Below, one piece after another: positions 54,324-62,900 of a stretch of 64,000 nucleotides of DNA (positions within the stretch are counted from its first letter, which is position 1; every line of letters begins with the position of its first letter). Both the position numbers and the translations under genes were made by a program. Origin of the DNA: Caldilineaceae bacterium (GTDB taxonomy: Bacteria > Chloroflexota > Anaerolineae > Caldilineales > Caldilineaceae); contig JAHBVH010000007.1 of the NCBI GenBank assembly GCA_019637645.1, positions 62,001 to 126,000 of the forward strand, read 5' to 3'. A model generated the notes under the pieces. That model had not been told where the DNA came from, searched no databases, and saw only the letters and a list, made by a program, of their open reading frames with translations.

Positions 54324-54809
54324 ATGGAACTCGATGTACGTTCGGCGTTGGTGTTGCGGCACCCGACGGAGCCGTTGGTGCTGTTGTTACGCCGGAGCGC
54401 AAGTAAGAAGCTCTTTCCCAATCTGATCACAGGGATCGGGGGCAAGGTGGAATTGACCCAAGGGGAAGGGAACGATCTGATCGGCGCGGCTTGGCGAGAG
54501 TTTGATGAAGAAACGCAGATCCCCCATGCATTGGTGACCGATGTCCGGCTGCGTTTGGCGACGATTGTGAGCCGCGGTGAACAAGTGGTGCTACTGCTCT
54601 GGCTCACCGGGCAACTGACGGCGCTGCCGCCCGACCTTGGTTGTACGGAAGGGCAGTTGGCATTTCATGCTATCGATCAACTGCCAATCAATGATATGAT
54701 TCCCACGGCGCGCCACGCGATCCCCTTTATCCTTGCGCTGGCTAAGGACGATCCGGTCGTCTATAGTGGCTGCTTTGATCACCATGGACGATTAATGACG
54801 AATCGGTAG
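54324..54809 (+). CDS. Nudix hydrolase
   Basis: 161 residues. The Nudix box reads GGKVELTQGEGNDLIG followed by AAWREFDEET; the core R-E-F-D-E-E is intact, but two extra residues sit between the G-K-V-E and G-E parts compared with the usual GX5EX7REUXEEXGU spacing. It begins like MTH1/ADP-ribose pyrophosphatase relatives. Start 54324 follows AAGGA by seven bases. Substrate unknown; probably a nucleoside diphosphate derivative. Confidence 0.85.
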   Translation: MELDVRSALVLRHPTEPLVLLLRRSASKKLFPNLITGIGGKVELTQGEGNDLIGAAWREFDEETQIPHALVTDVRLRLATIVSRGEQVVLLLWLTGQLTALPPDLGCTEGQLAFHAIDQLPINDMIPTARHAIPFILALAKDDPVVYSGCFDHHGRLMTNR

Positions 54810-54879
54810 CATAATTCTGTGCCCTATCAGGTTAATGATTCACCTTTTTCGTAGTATACTTGGGTGGGAGGTAAGCGCG

Positions 54880-55161
54880 ATGACAACGATGAATCAATTA
54901 ACGATTGAATATCCGAGCGAACTCCTCTGGGCATTACAACAAAACCCAGATGAATTTGCAACAGAGGCCAAAAAGTTGCTCGCCATCGAGCTTTACAAAA
55001 CTGGGAAGCTCAGTAGCGGATTGGCTGCACGAATGGCTGGCGTTCCACGGGTAGCTTTTTTATTTTTGCTAGGTCAATACGGGCTGTCGCCATTCGGCGA
55101 AGAACCTGACGAAATCGAGGAAGATTTGAATCATGCCCGCACGGCCCGTTATCCTCAATAA
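54880..55161 (+). CDS. UPF0175 family antitoxin
   Basis: 93 residues. LTIEYPSELLWAL, EAKKLLAIELYKTGKLSSG and AARMAGVPRVAFLFLLG are hallmarks of UPF0175, small helix-turn-helix-like antitoxins paired with DUF3368/PIN toxins. Start at 54880 has GGGAGG upstream. It overlaps the toxin start by 29 bases, typical of these pairs. Confidence 0.9.
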   Translation: MTTMNQLTIEYPSELLWALQQNPDEFATEAKKLLAIELYKTGKLSSGLAARMAGVPRVAFLFLLGQYGLSPFGEEPDEIEEDLNHARTARYPQ

Positions 55162-55619
55162 TACGCCTCTCGTTGCCTTGTGGGTATTAAATCGCTTAGA
55201 TTTAGTCCGCGACTTGTATGGCGTTGTTTGGATTCCCAAAGCCGTGGAACGAGAATTCCTGGCCGTAGATACTGCTGCCAGAAATTCTGTACTGCTTCAA
55301 ACTCCTTGGATTCAGGTTGTTGCTATCAGTAATCCGCGACTGGCCTTGACCTATGTCGGTTTGGATCAAGGGGAGGCCGAAGTGTTGACGTTAGCAATAG
55401 AGCGATGCAAGATTGGTAGTTATTGACGAACGCAAAGGCCGACGATATGCGCAACGCCTCGGGCTAGCTTTGACAGGCACGCTGGGCCTACTGCTGTTAG
55501 CTAAACAGGAAGGTTTAATTCCAATCGTTGCACCACTCATTGAGCAATTAGAACAGGCTGGCTTTCACCTTACGGATGAGCTACTACAAAGAGTTCTAGC
55601 TCTTGCTCAAGAAGTTTAG
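55133..55619 (+). pseudogene. DUF3368 PIN-like toxin, interrupted by a frameshift
   Basis: Start ATG 55133 (GAGGAAGA upstream) reads MPARPVILNNTPLVALWVLN...GLDQGEAEVLTLAIERCK, then stops at 55426. The rest of the DUF3368 family sequence, LVVIDERKGRRYAQRLGL...GTLGLLLLAKQEGLIP, continues from 55413 in the +1 frame to the stop at 55619. Dropping one base at 55412, or adding two, restores one 160-residue protein. No homopolymer run is obvious there. PIN-like acidic residues are split across the two frames, so the toxin is probably inactive unless the shift is a sequencing error or programmed. Confidence 0.85.
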
Positions 55620-55671
55620 AATCACCCCACAGCTCCTCTCTCTACATCTTACATTTGAAGGAGAAATCTTG

Positions 55672-56667
55672 ATGAAAGTACTATTTATTGGCGGTACCGG
55701 CAAGATCAGTTCTGCCTGCACACCGTTAGCCGTTGACCGTGGCTTTGATCTCTATTTGCTCAATCGGGGCCAGACGGATCGCCCTGTGCCTGCCGGGGTA
55801 AAGGTCATCCATGGGGATATTCGAGATCAGGCTGGGGCCGCCGCGGCGCTGGCTGATCATACCTTTGACATTGTAGTCGATTGGATTGCCTTTACGCCGG
55901 AACAGATCCAGACCGATTTGGCGCTCTTCCAGGGCAAGGTGGGGCAATATATTTTTATCAGCTCGGCCTCGGCCTATCAAACCCCGCCGGCCAGTCTGCC
56001 CGTTACAGAATCAACCCCGTTGGACAACCCCTACTGGCTCTATTCGCGCAACAAAATTGCTTGTGAAGAGCTGTTGCTGCAAGCCTACCGGACCCACAAG
56101 TTCCCTATCACCATTGTGCGTCCGTCTCACACCTATGACAAGACCATGTTTCCCTTTATGGGCGGCTACACCACGATTCACCGTATGCGTCAGGGCCAGC
56201 CCGTGGTCGTCCACGGTGATGGGACTTCGCTCTGGACAATGACCCACCATACCGACTTTGCCAAAGGCTTTGTCGGGCTCATGGGCAACAGCCGCGCCAT
56301 TGGCGATGCCTTGCATATCACGTCGGATGAATGGCTCAATTGGAATCAGATCTATACGATCTTTGCCAATGCCGCGGGCGTCAGCAACCCCGAACTTGTT
56401 CATCTCCCTTCGGAGCTGATCAACGCCTACGATGCCAACTTGGGCGCGGGCCTGCTGGGTGATAAGGCGGCCAGCATGGTCTTTGACAACAGCAAAGTCA
56501 AACGCTTGGTCCCCGATTTTATCTGCACCACGCCGCTCAGCCGGGGGGCCGAAGAGGTGTTGGCTTGGTATGATGCCGACCCGGCCCGCCAGACGCTTGA
56601 CCCGCGGATGGATCAACTTTTTGACCAGATGATCAGCGCCTACCAGAAAGCGTGGCCACACGCCTAG
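55672..56667 (+). CDS. NAD-dependent epimerase/dehydratase (extended SDR)
   Basis: 331 residues. N-terminal Rossmann motif FIGGTGKIS (third Gly of the usual motif replaced by Ser). Active-site Ser in SSASAY and Tyr/Lys in YSRNK. The WTMTHHTDFAKGFVG segment is typical of CSP41-like and nucleoside-sugar epimerase relatives. Start at 55672 follows AAGGAGA; the longer frame begins in the toxin gene. It ends 11 bases before the glycerate kinase start, so the two are probably cotranscribed. Confidence 0.9.
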   Translation: MKVLFIGGTGKISSACTPLAVDRGFDLYLLNRGQTDRPVPAGVKVIHGDIRDQAGAAAALADHTFDIVVDWIAFTPEQIQTDLALFQGKVGQYIFISSASAYQTPPASLPVTESTPLDNPYWLYSRNKIACEELLLQAYRTHKFPITIVRPSHTYDKTMFPFMGGYTTIHRMRQGQPVVVHGDGTSLWTMTHHTDFAKGFVGLMGNSRAIGDALHITSDEWLNWNQIYTIFANAAGVSNPELVHLPSELINAYDANLGAGLLGDKAASMVFDNSKVKRLVPDFICTTPLSRGAEEVLAWYDADPARQTLDPRMDQLFDQMISAYQKAWPHA

Positions 56668-56678
56668 GAAACCCAACC

Positions 56679-58040
56679 ATGCGTTTTGCTTCTTCGATCC
56701 TAACGCCCAACCCGCCTGCGCGCGCCCGGATTGTCCAGACGTTGGAAGCCGCGCTCGCCGCCGTTGATCCGCGCAATGCTGTGCGCCATGTGCTCCAACG
56801 CGTTGGCGACCAGCTCACCGTGGGTGATCAGCGCTATGACCTAGCTCACTTCCAACGTGTTTTTGTCATCGGCGCGGGCAAAGCGGGCGCACCCATGACC
56901 CAAGCCGTGGAAGAAGTGCTGGGCGACCGCCTCACCGCCGGGCTCGTGGTCGTCAAGACCGATCACGGTGGCCCCACCCAACAGATACCCATTGCCGAAG
57001 CCTCGCATCCCATGCCGGATGAAGCGGGAGTAGCCGCGGGGCAGCGCATTCTCGAACTCGCCCGTCAGGCTGGCCCAACCGACCTCGTCATTGCCCTGCT
57101 CTCTGGCGGCGGCTCGGCGCTCCTTGTCAGCCCGGCAGCGGGCCTGACCTTGGCCGACAAACAAGCGATGACCAATACGCTCTTGGCCTGTGGCGCGACG
57201 ATTAACGAGATCAACTGTCTGCGCAAACATTGTAGCGCGGTCAAGGGTGGACAACTGGCGCGCCAAGTTGCCCCGGCTACCCTGATTACGCTAGTCCTGA
57301 GTGATGTCATTGGCAGTCCTTTGGATGTCATTGCCAGCGGCCCCACCGTGCCCGACGCTAGTACTTGGACCGACGCCTGGGCCGTGGTGGAAAAATACGA
57401 CCTCAGTGAACGTCTCCCGCCTGCTGTGATCAACCGGCTGCGCGCGGGGCTGGCCGGGACGTTGGCCGATACGCCCAAAGCCGGTGACCCAGCTTTTAGC
57501 AAGAGCCAAAATGTGATCGTGGCCGATAACCGAGTAGCCGCGGCGGCGGCGCTCCACGCGGCGCGCCAACAGGGCTATACGGCCCAACTGTTGACAACCT
57601 ACGTCGAAGGCGAAGCCGCACAGGTGGCTAAGGTTGCGGTGGCCTTGGCCAAGGAAGTGCGCGCCACGGGACAGCCCGTGGCAGCACCCGCCTGCTTGAT
57701 CTTGGGCGGCGAGACGACGGTTACGTTGGGGCCAGACCCTGGTCACGGTGGGCGCAACCAAGAACTGGCCCTGGCCGCGGCCTTGGCGTTGCAGAGCACC
57801 CCCGGCGTTACCCTGGTTTCCCTCGCCACCGATGGCACCGATGGCCCCACCGACAGTGCGGGTGGCCTGGCCGATAGCACCACTGTGGCGCGTGGGCTTG
57901 CCGCCGGTCTCAGCGCTGCGGAACACCTGCGGCGGCACGATGCCTATCCCTTCCTCCAGGCCACCAATGATCTGTTACTTACTGGGCCAACGCAGACCAA
58001 TGTCAATGATCTCATCTTCGTCTTTGTCGAAGCCGGTTAG
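56679..58040 (+). CDS. Glycerate 2-kinase (GckA/TtuD family)
   Basis: 453 residues of the DUF4147/MOFRL class. VIGAGKAGAPM, LLSGGGSALL, SDVIGSPLDVIASGPT and the C-terminal MOFRL sequence GETTVTLGPDPGHGGRNQE with ATDGTDGPTDSAGG are all present. It phosphorylates D-glycerate to 2-phosphoglycerate, joining serine/glyoxylate or sugar-acid breakdown to glycolysis. Start 56679 follows AGGA nine bases upstream; a GTG at 56652 overlaps the epimerase and is rejected. Confidence 0.93.
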   Translation: MRFASSILTPNPPARARIVQTLEAALAAVDPRNAVRHVLQRVGDQLTVGDQRYDLAHFQRVFVIGAGKAGAPMTQAVEEVLGDRLTAGLVVVKTDHGGPTQQIPIAEASHPMPDEAGVAAGQRILELARQAGPTDLVIALLSGGGSALLVSPAAGLTLADKQAMTNTLLACGATINEINCLRKHCSAVKGGQLARQVAPATLITLVLSDVIGSPLDVIASGPTVPDASTWTDAWAVVEKYDLSERLPPAVINRLRAGLAGTLADTPKAGDPAFSKSQNVIVADNRVAAAAALHAARQQGYTAQLLTTYVEGEAAQVAKVAVALAKEVRATGQPVAAPACLILGGETTVTLGPDPGHGGRNQELALAAALALQSTPGVTLVSLATDGTDGPTDSAGGLADSTTVARGLAAGLSAAEHLRRHDAYPFLQATNDLLLTGPTQTNVNDLIFVFVEAG

Positions 58041-58065
58041 GCGTTATCCCGTGGCGCGGTGAAAG

Positions 58066-58098
58066 AGACCTGACAGGTTTTACAAACCTGTCAGGTCT
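58066..58098. terminator. Family 1 palindrome after the glycerate kinase
   Basis: AGACCTGACAGGTTT (58066-58080), loop TAC, AAACCTGTCAGGTCT (58084-58098). Perfect 15-base arms. Confidence 0.75.
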
Positions 58099-58151
58099 GG
58101 TCTAAGTGTTTACTCTTTACTTTATCGCCAATCACCCACAGGAGTTTTCCC

Positions 58152-59099
58152 ATGCGCACTGGTGTGTCGTATCTGGGGCATCATAATCCCAAGCACATGG
58201 CGACAGATTTTCGCGCCATGCGTGATCTACAGTTGGATGATATCTTTCTCTGTATGCAGGAGGTAGATTTTGTCCATTTCCCTGGCAAAGTACGCTTTGG
58301 CCCGCCCCTTGCCAAAGAACAAGGCATCCGTCCGCTAGCGCTTTTCTGGGGCGCGCTGAATCTCTTTGGCGGGGGACGGTCGAGCCACTTTCTGTTGAGC
58401 CACCCCGAATGTTTTCAAGTGGGGCTTGATGGGAAAGCCGCTGATGCGGGCTGTTATGTCAACCCAACCGCGGTTGGCTACTTGCAGGGGTTGATCGATG
58501 TCGTGGCCGCGGCTGGCTTTGAAGGGTATTTTATCGATGAGCCGACCCCCTTGCGAGACTGTTACTGCGCGGCCTGCCGCGCGGCCTTTGCGGCAACCTA
58601 TGACAGCGATCTAACCACCGCCGCAGTCGATCTCCGCGAAGCCTTTCGCCAACAATGTGTGATCGACTATGTGCGCGTCATGGCTGATTACTGCAAGGCA
58701 ACCCACCCCCAACTAGAGACTTTTTGTTGCATCATGCCCCATGATGATGCGTTATGGGAGCCGGTGGCGCAAATTGCCACCCTCGATAACATTGGGACAG
58801 ATATCTACTGGACCAACAATGAGCGGGCTGTGCAGGAAATGGAGCCCATTGTGGCGCAGATGGCCGATGTCGCGCAGCGCTATGGCAAGGTTCACCACGA
58901 GTGGTTAGAATGTTGGCGGGCCAAACGTGGGCGGGAACAGCGGATCTTCGATCAGGGCGAGACCTTGGTCCGTCAACAACCCGATGCCTTGTATATCTGG
59001 GCGTGGGAAGGGCAGATCGGCACCAAAGAAAGCTGCGATGATCCGCTCACGGCGTGGGCCAATGCTTGTGAAGTGCTACGCCTTGCCAAAAGTGGATAG
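58152..59099 (+). CDS. Unknown TIM-barrel-like protein with CxCxxC motif
   Basis: 315 residues. No family can be named with confidence. The sequence looks like a glycoside-hydrolase-type barrel: DDIFLCMQEVDF, then GYFIDEPTPLRDCYCAACRAAF, where a Glu/Asp pair (IDEP) is followed by Cys-Tyr-Cys-Ala-Ala-Cys. Late barrel strands include DNIGTDIYWTN, HHEWLECWRAKRG and LYIWAWEGQ. Cysteines near an acidic site could hold a metal or a structural zinc. AGGAG precedes the ATG. A strong terminator follows. No signal peptide, so probably cytoplasmic. Confidence 0.7.
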   Translation: MRTGVSYLGHHNPKHMATDFRAMRDLQLDDIFLCMQEVDFVHFPGKVRFGPPLAKEQGIRPLALFWGALNLFGGGRSSHFLLSHPECFQVGLDGKAADAGCYVNPTAVGYLQGLIDVVAAAGFEGYFIDEPTPLRDCYCAACRAAFAATYDSDLTTAAVDLREAFRQQCVIDYVRVMADYCKATHPQLETFCCIMPHDDALWEPVAQIATLDNIGTDIYWTNNERAVQEMEPIVAQMADVAQRYGKVHHEWLECWRAKRGREQRIFDQGETLVRQQPDALYIWAWEGQIGTKESCDDPLTAWANACEVLRLAKSG

Positions 59100-59150
59100 G
59101 GCCGCGGTTGCTGGTCGTGCCTTGATGGACTCTGTCCGAGCGTATTAAAA

Positions 59151-59188
59151 AAAAGCGGCGCATCTGCTGTGAACAGAGCGCCGCTTTT
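59151..59188. terminator. Bidirectional intrinsic terminator
   Basis: AAAAGCGGCGC (59151-59161) and GCGCCGCTTTT (59178-59188) with a 16-base loop, and an A-run before and T-run after. Confidence 0.88.
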
Positions 59189-59952
59189 ACATGGACAAAC
59201 AATGGTTAGCGAGCCAAAAGTAGATGTCCAAGGATAGGATACCACGTAAATTGTTATTTGCAATTGCTGAAATTCTGATCAGGTTGTAGGTGGTAGCCTT
59301 ACAGTTTATTTACTCATGCTCTTTCGAATAGTCAGTTACCCTGATAATCGGGAGATAAGTATAAAACTCCCTCGCTCATTGGCTCCTATAACTTACGCAA
59401 AGTTAGCGCCGCGCAGCTTGCGGCATCCGAGCAACTTTGCGGCGTAAGCTCTATCTCCTTATTACTCAATACTCGGCTTGCCCTCCTGGTAGACACGCTA
59501 GCCTATCTGTTTCGCATTCCTAAAAATTCATGTTATATCGGTAACCATGTCGTCGATTCTATTTGGCAGCAAAAAATCTCTTAAATAAATAGAGCGAAAG
59601 TGCGAATAATTTTACGTGTTTTGCTGTATGCATATGGGTAAAGTTTTGGTTATCCTGTATAGGATTTATGAACAGTGTTTGTGGTTAAAATTCCTACACA
59701 TAAGCTGCGTAGCAAAGTGATCTAATGCTAGAGCAATCTGCGGCATGGGCCGCTGCTCTAGCAAATTAGTTGCCTGAAATTATTAAGGTTGATTACTTTT
59801 TAATAATGTAAATTAAGAATTGCCGTGGCGTATCTTCGTAAACAATGCATGGTCAGCGCCCGACAACGCATCTAGGAGCATCTTTGGTTGCCAGCCCGCT
59901 ATGGTGGCAACCATCTCGGTAAGTAATTTTCTTAGCCAAATGGAGGAAAACG
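59189..59952. other. Long AT-rich upstream region of the surface-protein gene
   Basis: 760 bases without a credible gene. Three structured spots are visible: an inverted repeat at about 59390-59450 (ACTTACGCAAAGTT / AACTTTGCGGCGTAAG), a hairpin GCTAGAGCA / TGCTCTAGC (59727-59762) with an inner GCGGC/GCCGC stem, and a hairpin GGTTGCCA / TGGCAACC (59886-59912) in the probable leader, 40 bases before the start. Unusually long and AT-rich for this genome, suggesting complex control. Confidence 0.6.
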
Positions 59953-62900
59953 ATGGCTATCTCCTATCTTAGTAGTCGAAAACGAAGTAGTCGAAAGCGG
60001 ACCCTGCACTATGCATTGTATAAGAGTGTAACCATTGGTGTACTGGCCGCTTTGCTGGCTGGCCTCCTGCCACCACCGCTGGTGAGCCTGATTTCGCCCC
60101 AGCTTGCCGCCTTGCTCCCAGCGCCAAAGGTCGCCCAAGCCGCGGGGAGCGCAAGCGGCGGCATTTTCCAGGATATAAACGGTGACGGTCTCGATAGTGG
60201 TCCCGGCGAACCGGGTGTGGCAGGCGTCACCGTGACGGCCTACTCTGCCACGGGTGCTGGTGCGGGCACAGTCGTCGCCACAGCGACCAGTGATGCCGCT
60301 GGTAGTTATACGCTTGATCTTTCTGCCTTGGCGACTTTTATACCCCTGCGCTTTGAGTTCACTAATTTCCCGGCGGGTTATTCCGCAAGTCCGTTTAATA
60401 GCGCTAGCGCAGGCTCGAAGACGAATGTGCGCTTTTTCTCCACCATCAATGGTAATACCACGGCTATCAACTTTGGGTTGGTGAATGCTACGACATCTAT
60501 CGAGATCGGTAACCGCGTGTGGCGGGATGCGGACAGTGACGGGATCCAAGATCCGAATGAAACTGCCATTGCTGGGGTGGTCATCGGCTTGTATAACAGC
60601 AGCGGAACGCTTATTGACACTGTGACTACGGCCACTGACGGCACCTATTACTTTTCGAGCGCGAGCGGCACCGATGTAACTGGACGCAACTATGGCGTGA
60701 GTTTACAACCCAATACCGCTTACACGGTGGCTATACTCGACAGCAATTTCGCCAGCGGCAAACCGTTGAACGGGCTGGTTGTAACGACTGCCAACAGCCA
60801 GGGTGACACGAGCAACGACAGCATCAATGATCTGCGCGATTCCGATGGCGTGGGAGTCAGCGTCGGCAGTGGCACGAACTTGGCAACCCAAAGCGGTGTA
60901 AGCTTTACCACGGGCGTGGCGGGGGCCAACAACCACAGCTTCGACTTTGGTTTTACCCAGACCGGGACGCTCCAGATCGTCAAGCAGACCGTGGGGAACG
61001 ACGGCACCTTTAACTTTGCCTTAACCAATCCTGACGCGACACAGAATGCTGTGAGCATCACGACGGTAGGTAACACGGGCAATAGCGGGACACCCTCCAC
61101 CAAACTGATGGGCAGCTACATCGTCAGCGAAGATCAGCCGCCCGCCAACTGGGCGTTGACTGGACTCAGTTGTACGGGTGACACCGACAATGGATCCTTG
61201 CTCGACCCAGGCAGCCGCAAAATAACGATTGACCTGGACGCGGGTGAGAATATTGTCTGCACCTTCACCAACACCTATACGTTGCCCGGTGTCGTCCAAG
61301 TGACTAAGCAGGTAATGACCACAGATGGCAGTAATCCCACCATTAGCGGCAACTTCACCATCAATATCGCGTGCGGGAATGCCAGTATCTCTCCCGGCAA
61401 CAGCCAGACGGTCGCGGCGGGAAACAGCATCACCTTTAGCAACATCCCTGCCGGCAGCCTATGCACGATTGAGGAAAATACAAGCACCCTGCCTGCTGCA
61501 CCCGCTGGCTATAGTTGGGCTGCATTCCAGGTGACGCCCAGCCAGTTCATGATGGGCACCGGGCAGACGGTGCTGGTGACGGCGAAGAATATCCTGATGC
61601 CACAAGCAAACGGCAAGAATACGCTGACCGTGACCAAGACCATCGCTGGCACAGGCAGTGGGCCATTCGCGATCACCGTCATTGGGGCTAGCGGCTACCT
61701 CAGCGCGACCACAATCAATGGCGGCCAGAGCAAAGTCTTCACCGGATTGGTGGGTGGCGTCTACACGGTCACTGAAAACACACCCGCTGGCTGGACGACG
61801 GTCTACACCGCCACGCCTGGCACGGGGGGGAGTAGTCAAGCGGTGGTAACCTTGCAGGGAAGCAACACGGCTACCCTGGCCGCCGCCCCGATTAGCGGCA
61901 AAGTCTTTCGCGACTTCAATAGTGATGGGCTGCTCACGGCGAATGGCGTGATCACCGATACGGGCGTGAGTGGCGTGACCGTGACCGCCTACGACAAGAA
62001 TGGCAAGGTTGTGGGCAGCGCCACCAGCGGTGCGGATGGCACGTATACGATCAACCCGACCGGCGCCGGGCCCTATCGCGTGGTCTTTAGCAATTTGCCC
62101 GCCGATTACGAACCGACCACCCATGGCACAAACAATGGCACGAGTGTGCAGTTTGTGAATACCGCAGCGCAGGCAAGTAACGTCAATTTGGGTATCTTGG
62201 CACCTTGTCTCTACTGCCAGAACAACCCATCGATTGCCACCGTGGTCATGAATGTCAATGATGCGCCGACAATGGATCCGACCATTGTCGATTTTTCTAA
62301 TAGCGTAGGTATACCTTTCACCCCATACAGCACGGTAGATGCCAATTATAATTGGGCTTATCCTACGAGCATTCCTGCAAATCCAGCGCTGCGTACTGTC
62401 GCCAAGATAGGTGATGTCGGTAGCGTGATGGGGTTAGCCTGGGATCGGTTGCACTCACGGCTGTTCACCAGTGCTTATGGTCGCGGTTGGTCAAAGATCA
62501 AAGCCAATAGTTCAGCCAATGGTTACGCCGAGGGCGCGATCTATCAAGTTCCCTATGTCGCCAATGCGCCTAATACGCCCACCCTTTGGCTCGATTTAGA
62601 AACTCTTTTTGGGAATGACTTTGCGGGTACCTTTACCCTAGATCGTGCCAGTAGCTTTATCGGGGCGAATCGCACCAATGATTATCCGAATCTGGTGGGT
62701 TATACCGGTCTAGGCGGGATGGCGGTTTCCAATAACGGCGACGAACTATATGTAGTCAATTTAAATGCACCAGAAGTGCTCGCGATCCCGGTCGATAGCA
62801 ATGGCAATCCGCCTGCCAGCTCCGGTGCGATTAAGCGCTTTCCGTTTCCGACCGCCGATTGTCCTAGCGGCACCTGGTCGTATGGCCGCAGCTATCGAGC

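Noticed and set aside
59886..59912. Possible riboswitch (c-di-GMP type) before the surface-protein gene
   Set aside because: A hairpin is present but the conserved aptamer bases are not found.
59932..60549. 205-codon minus-strand frame at the start of the surface-protein gene
   Set aside because: Antisense to a clear SdrD-like coding sequence with signal peptide and ribosome-binding site.
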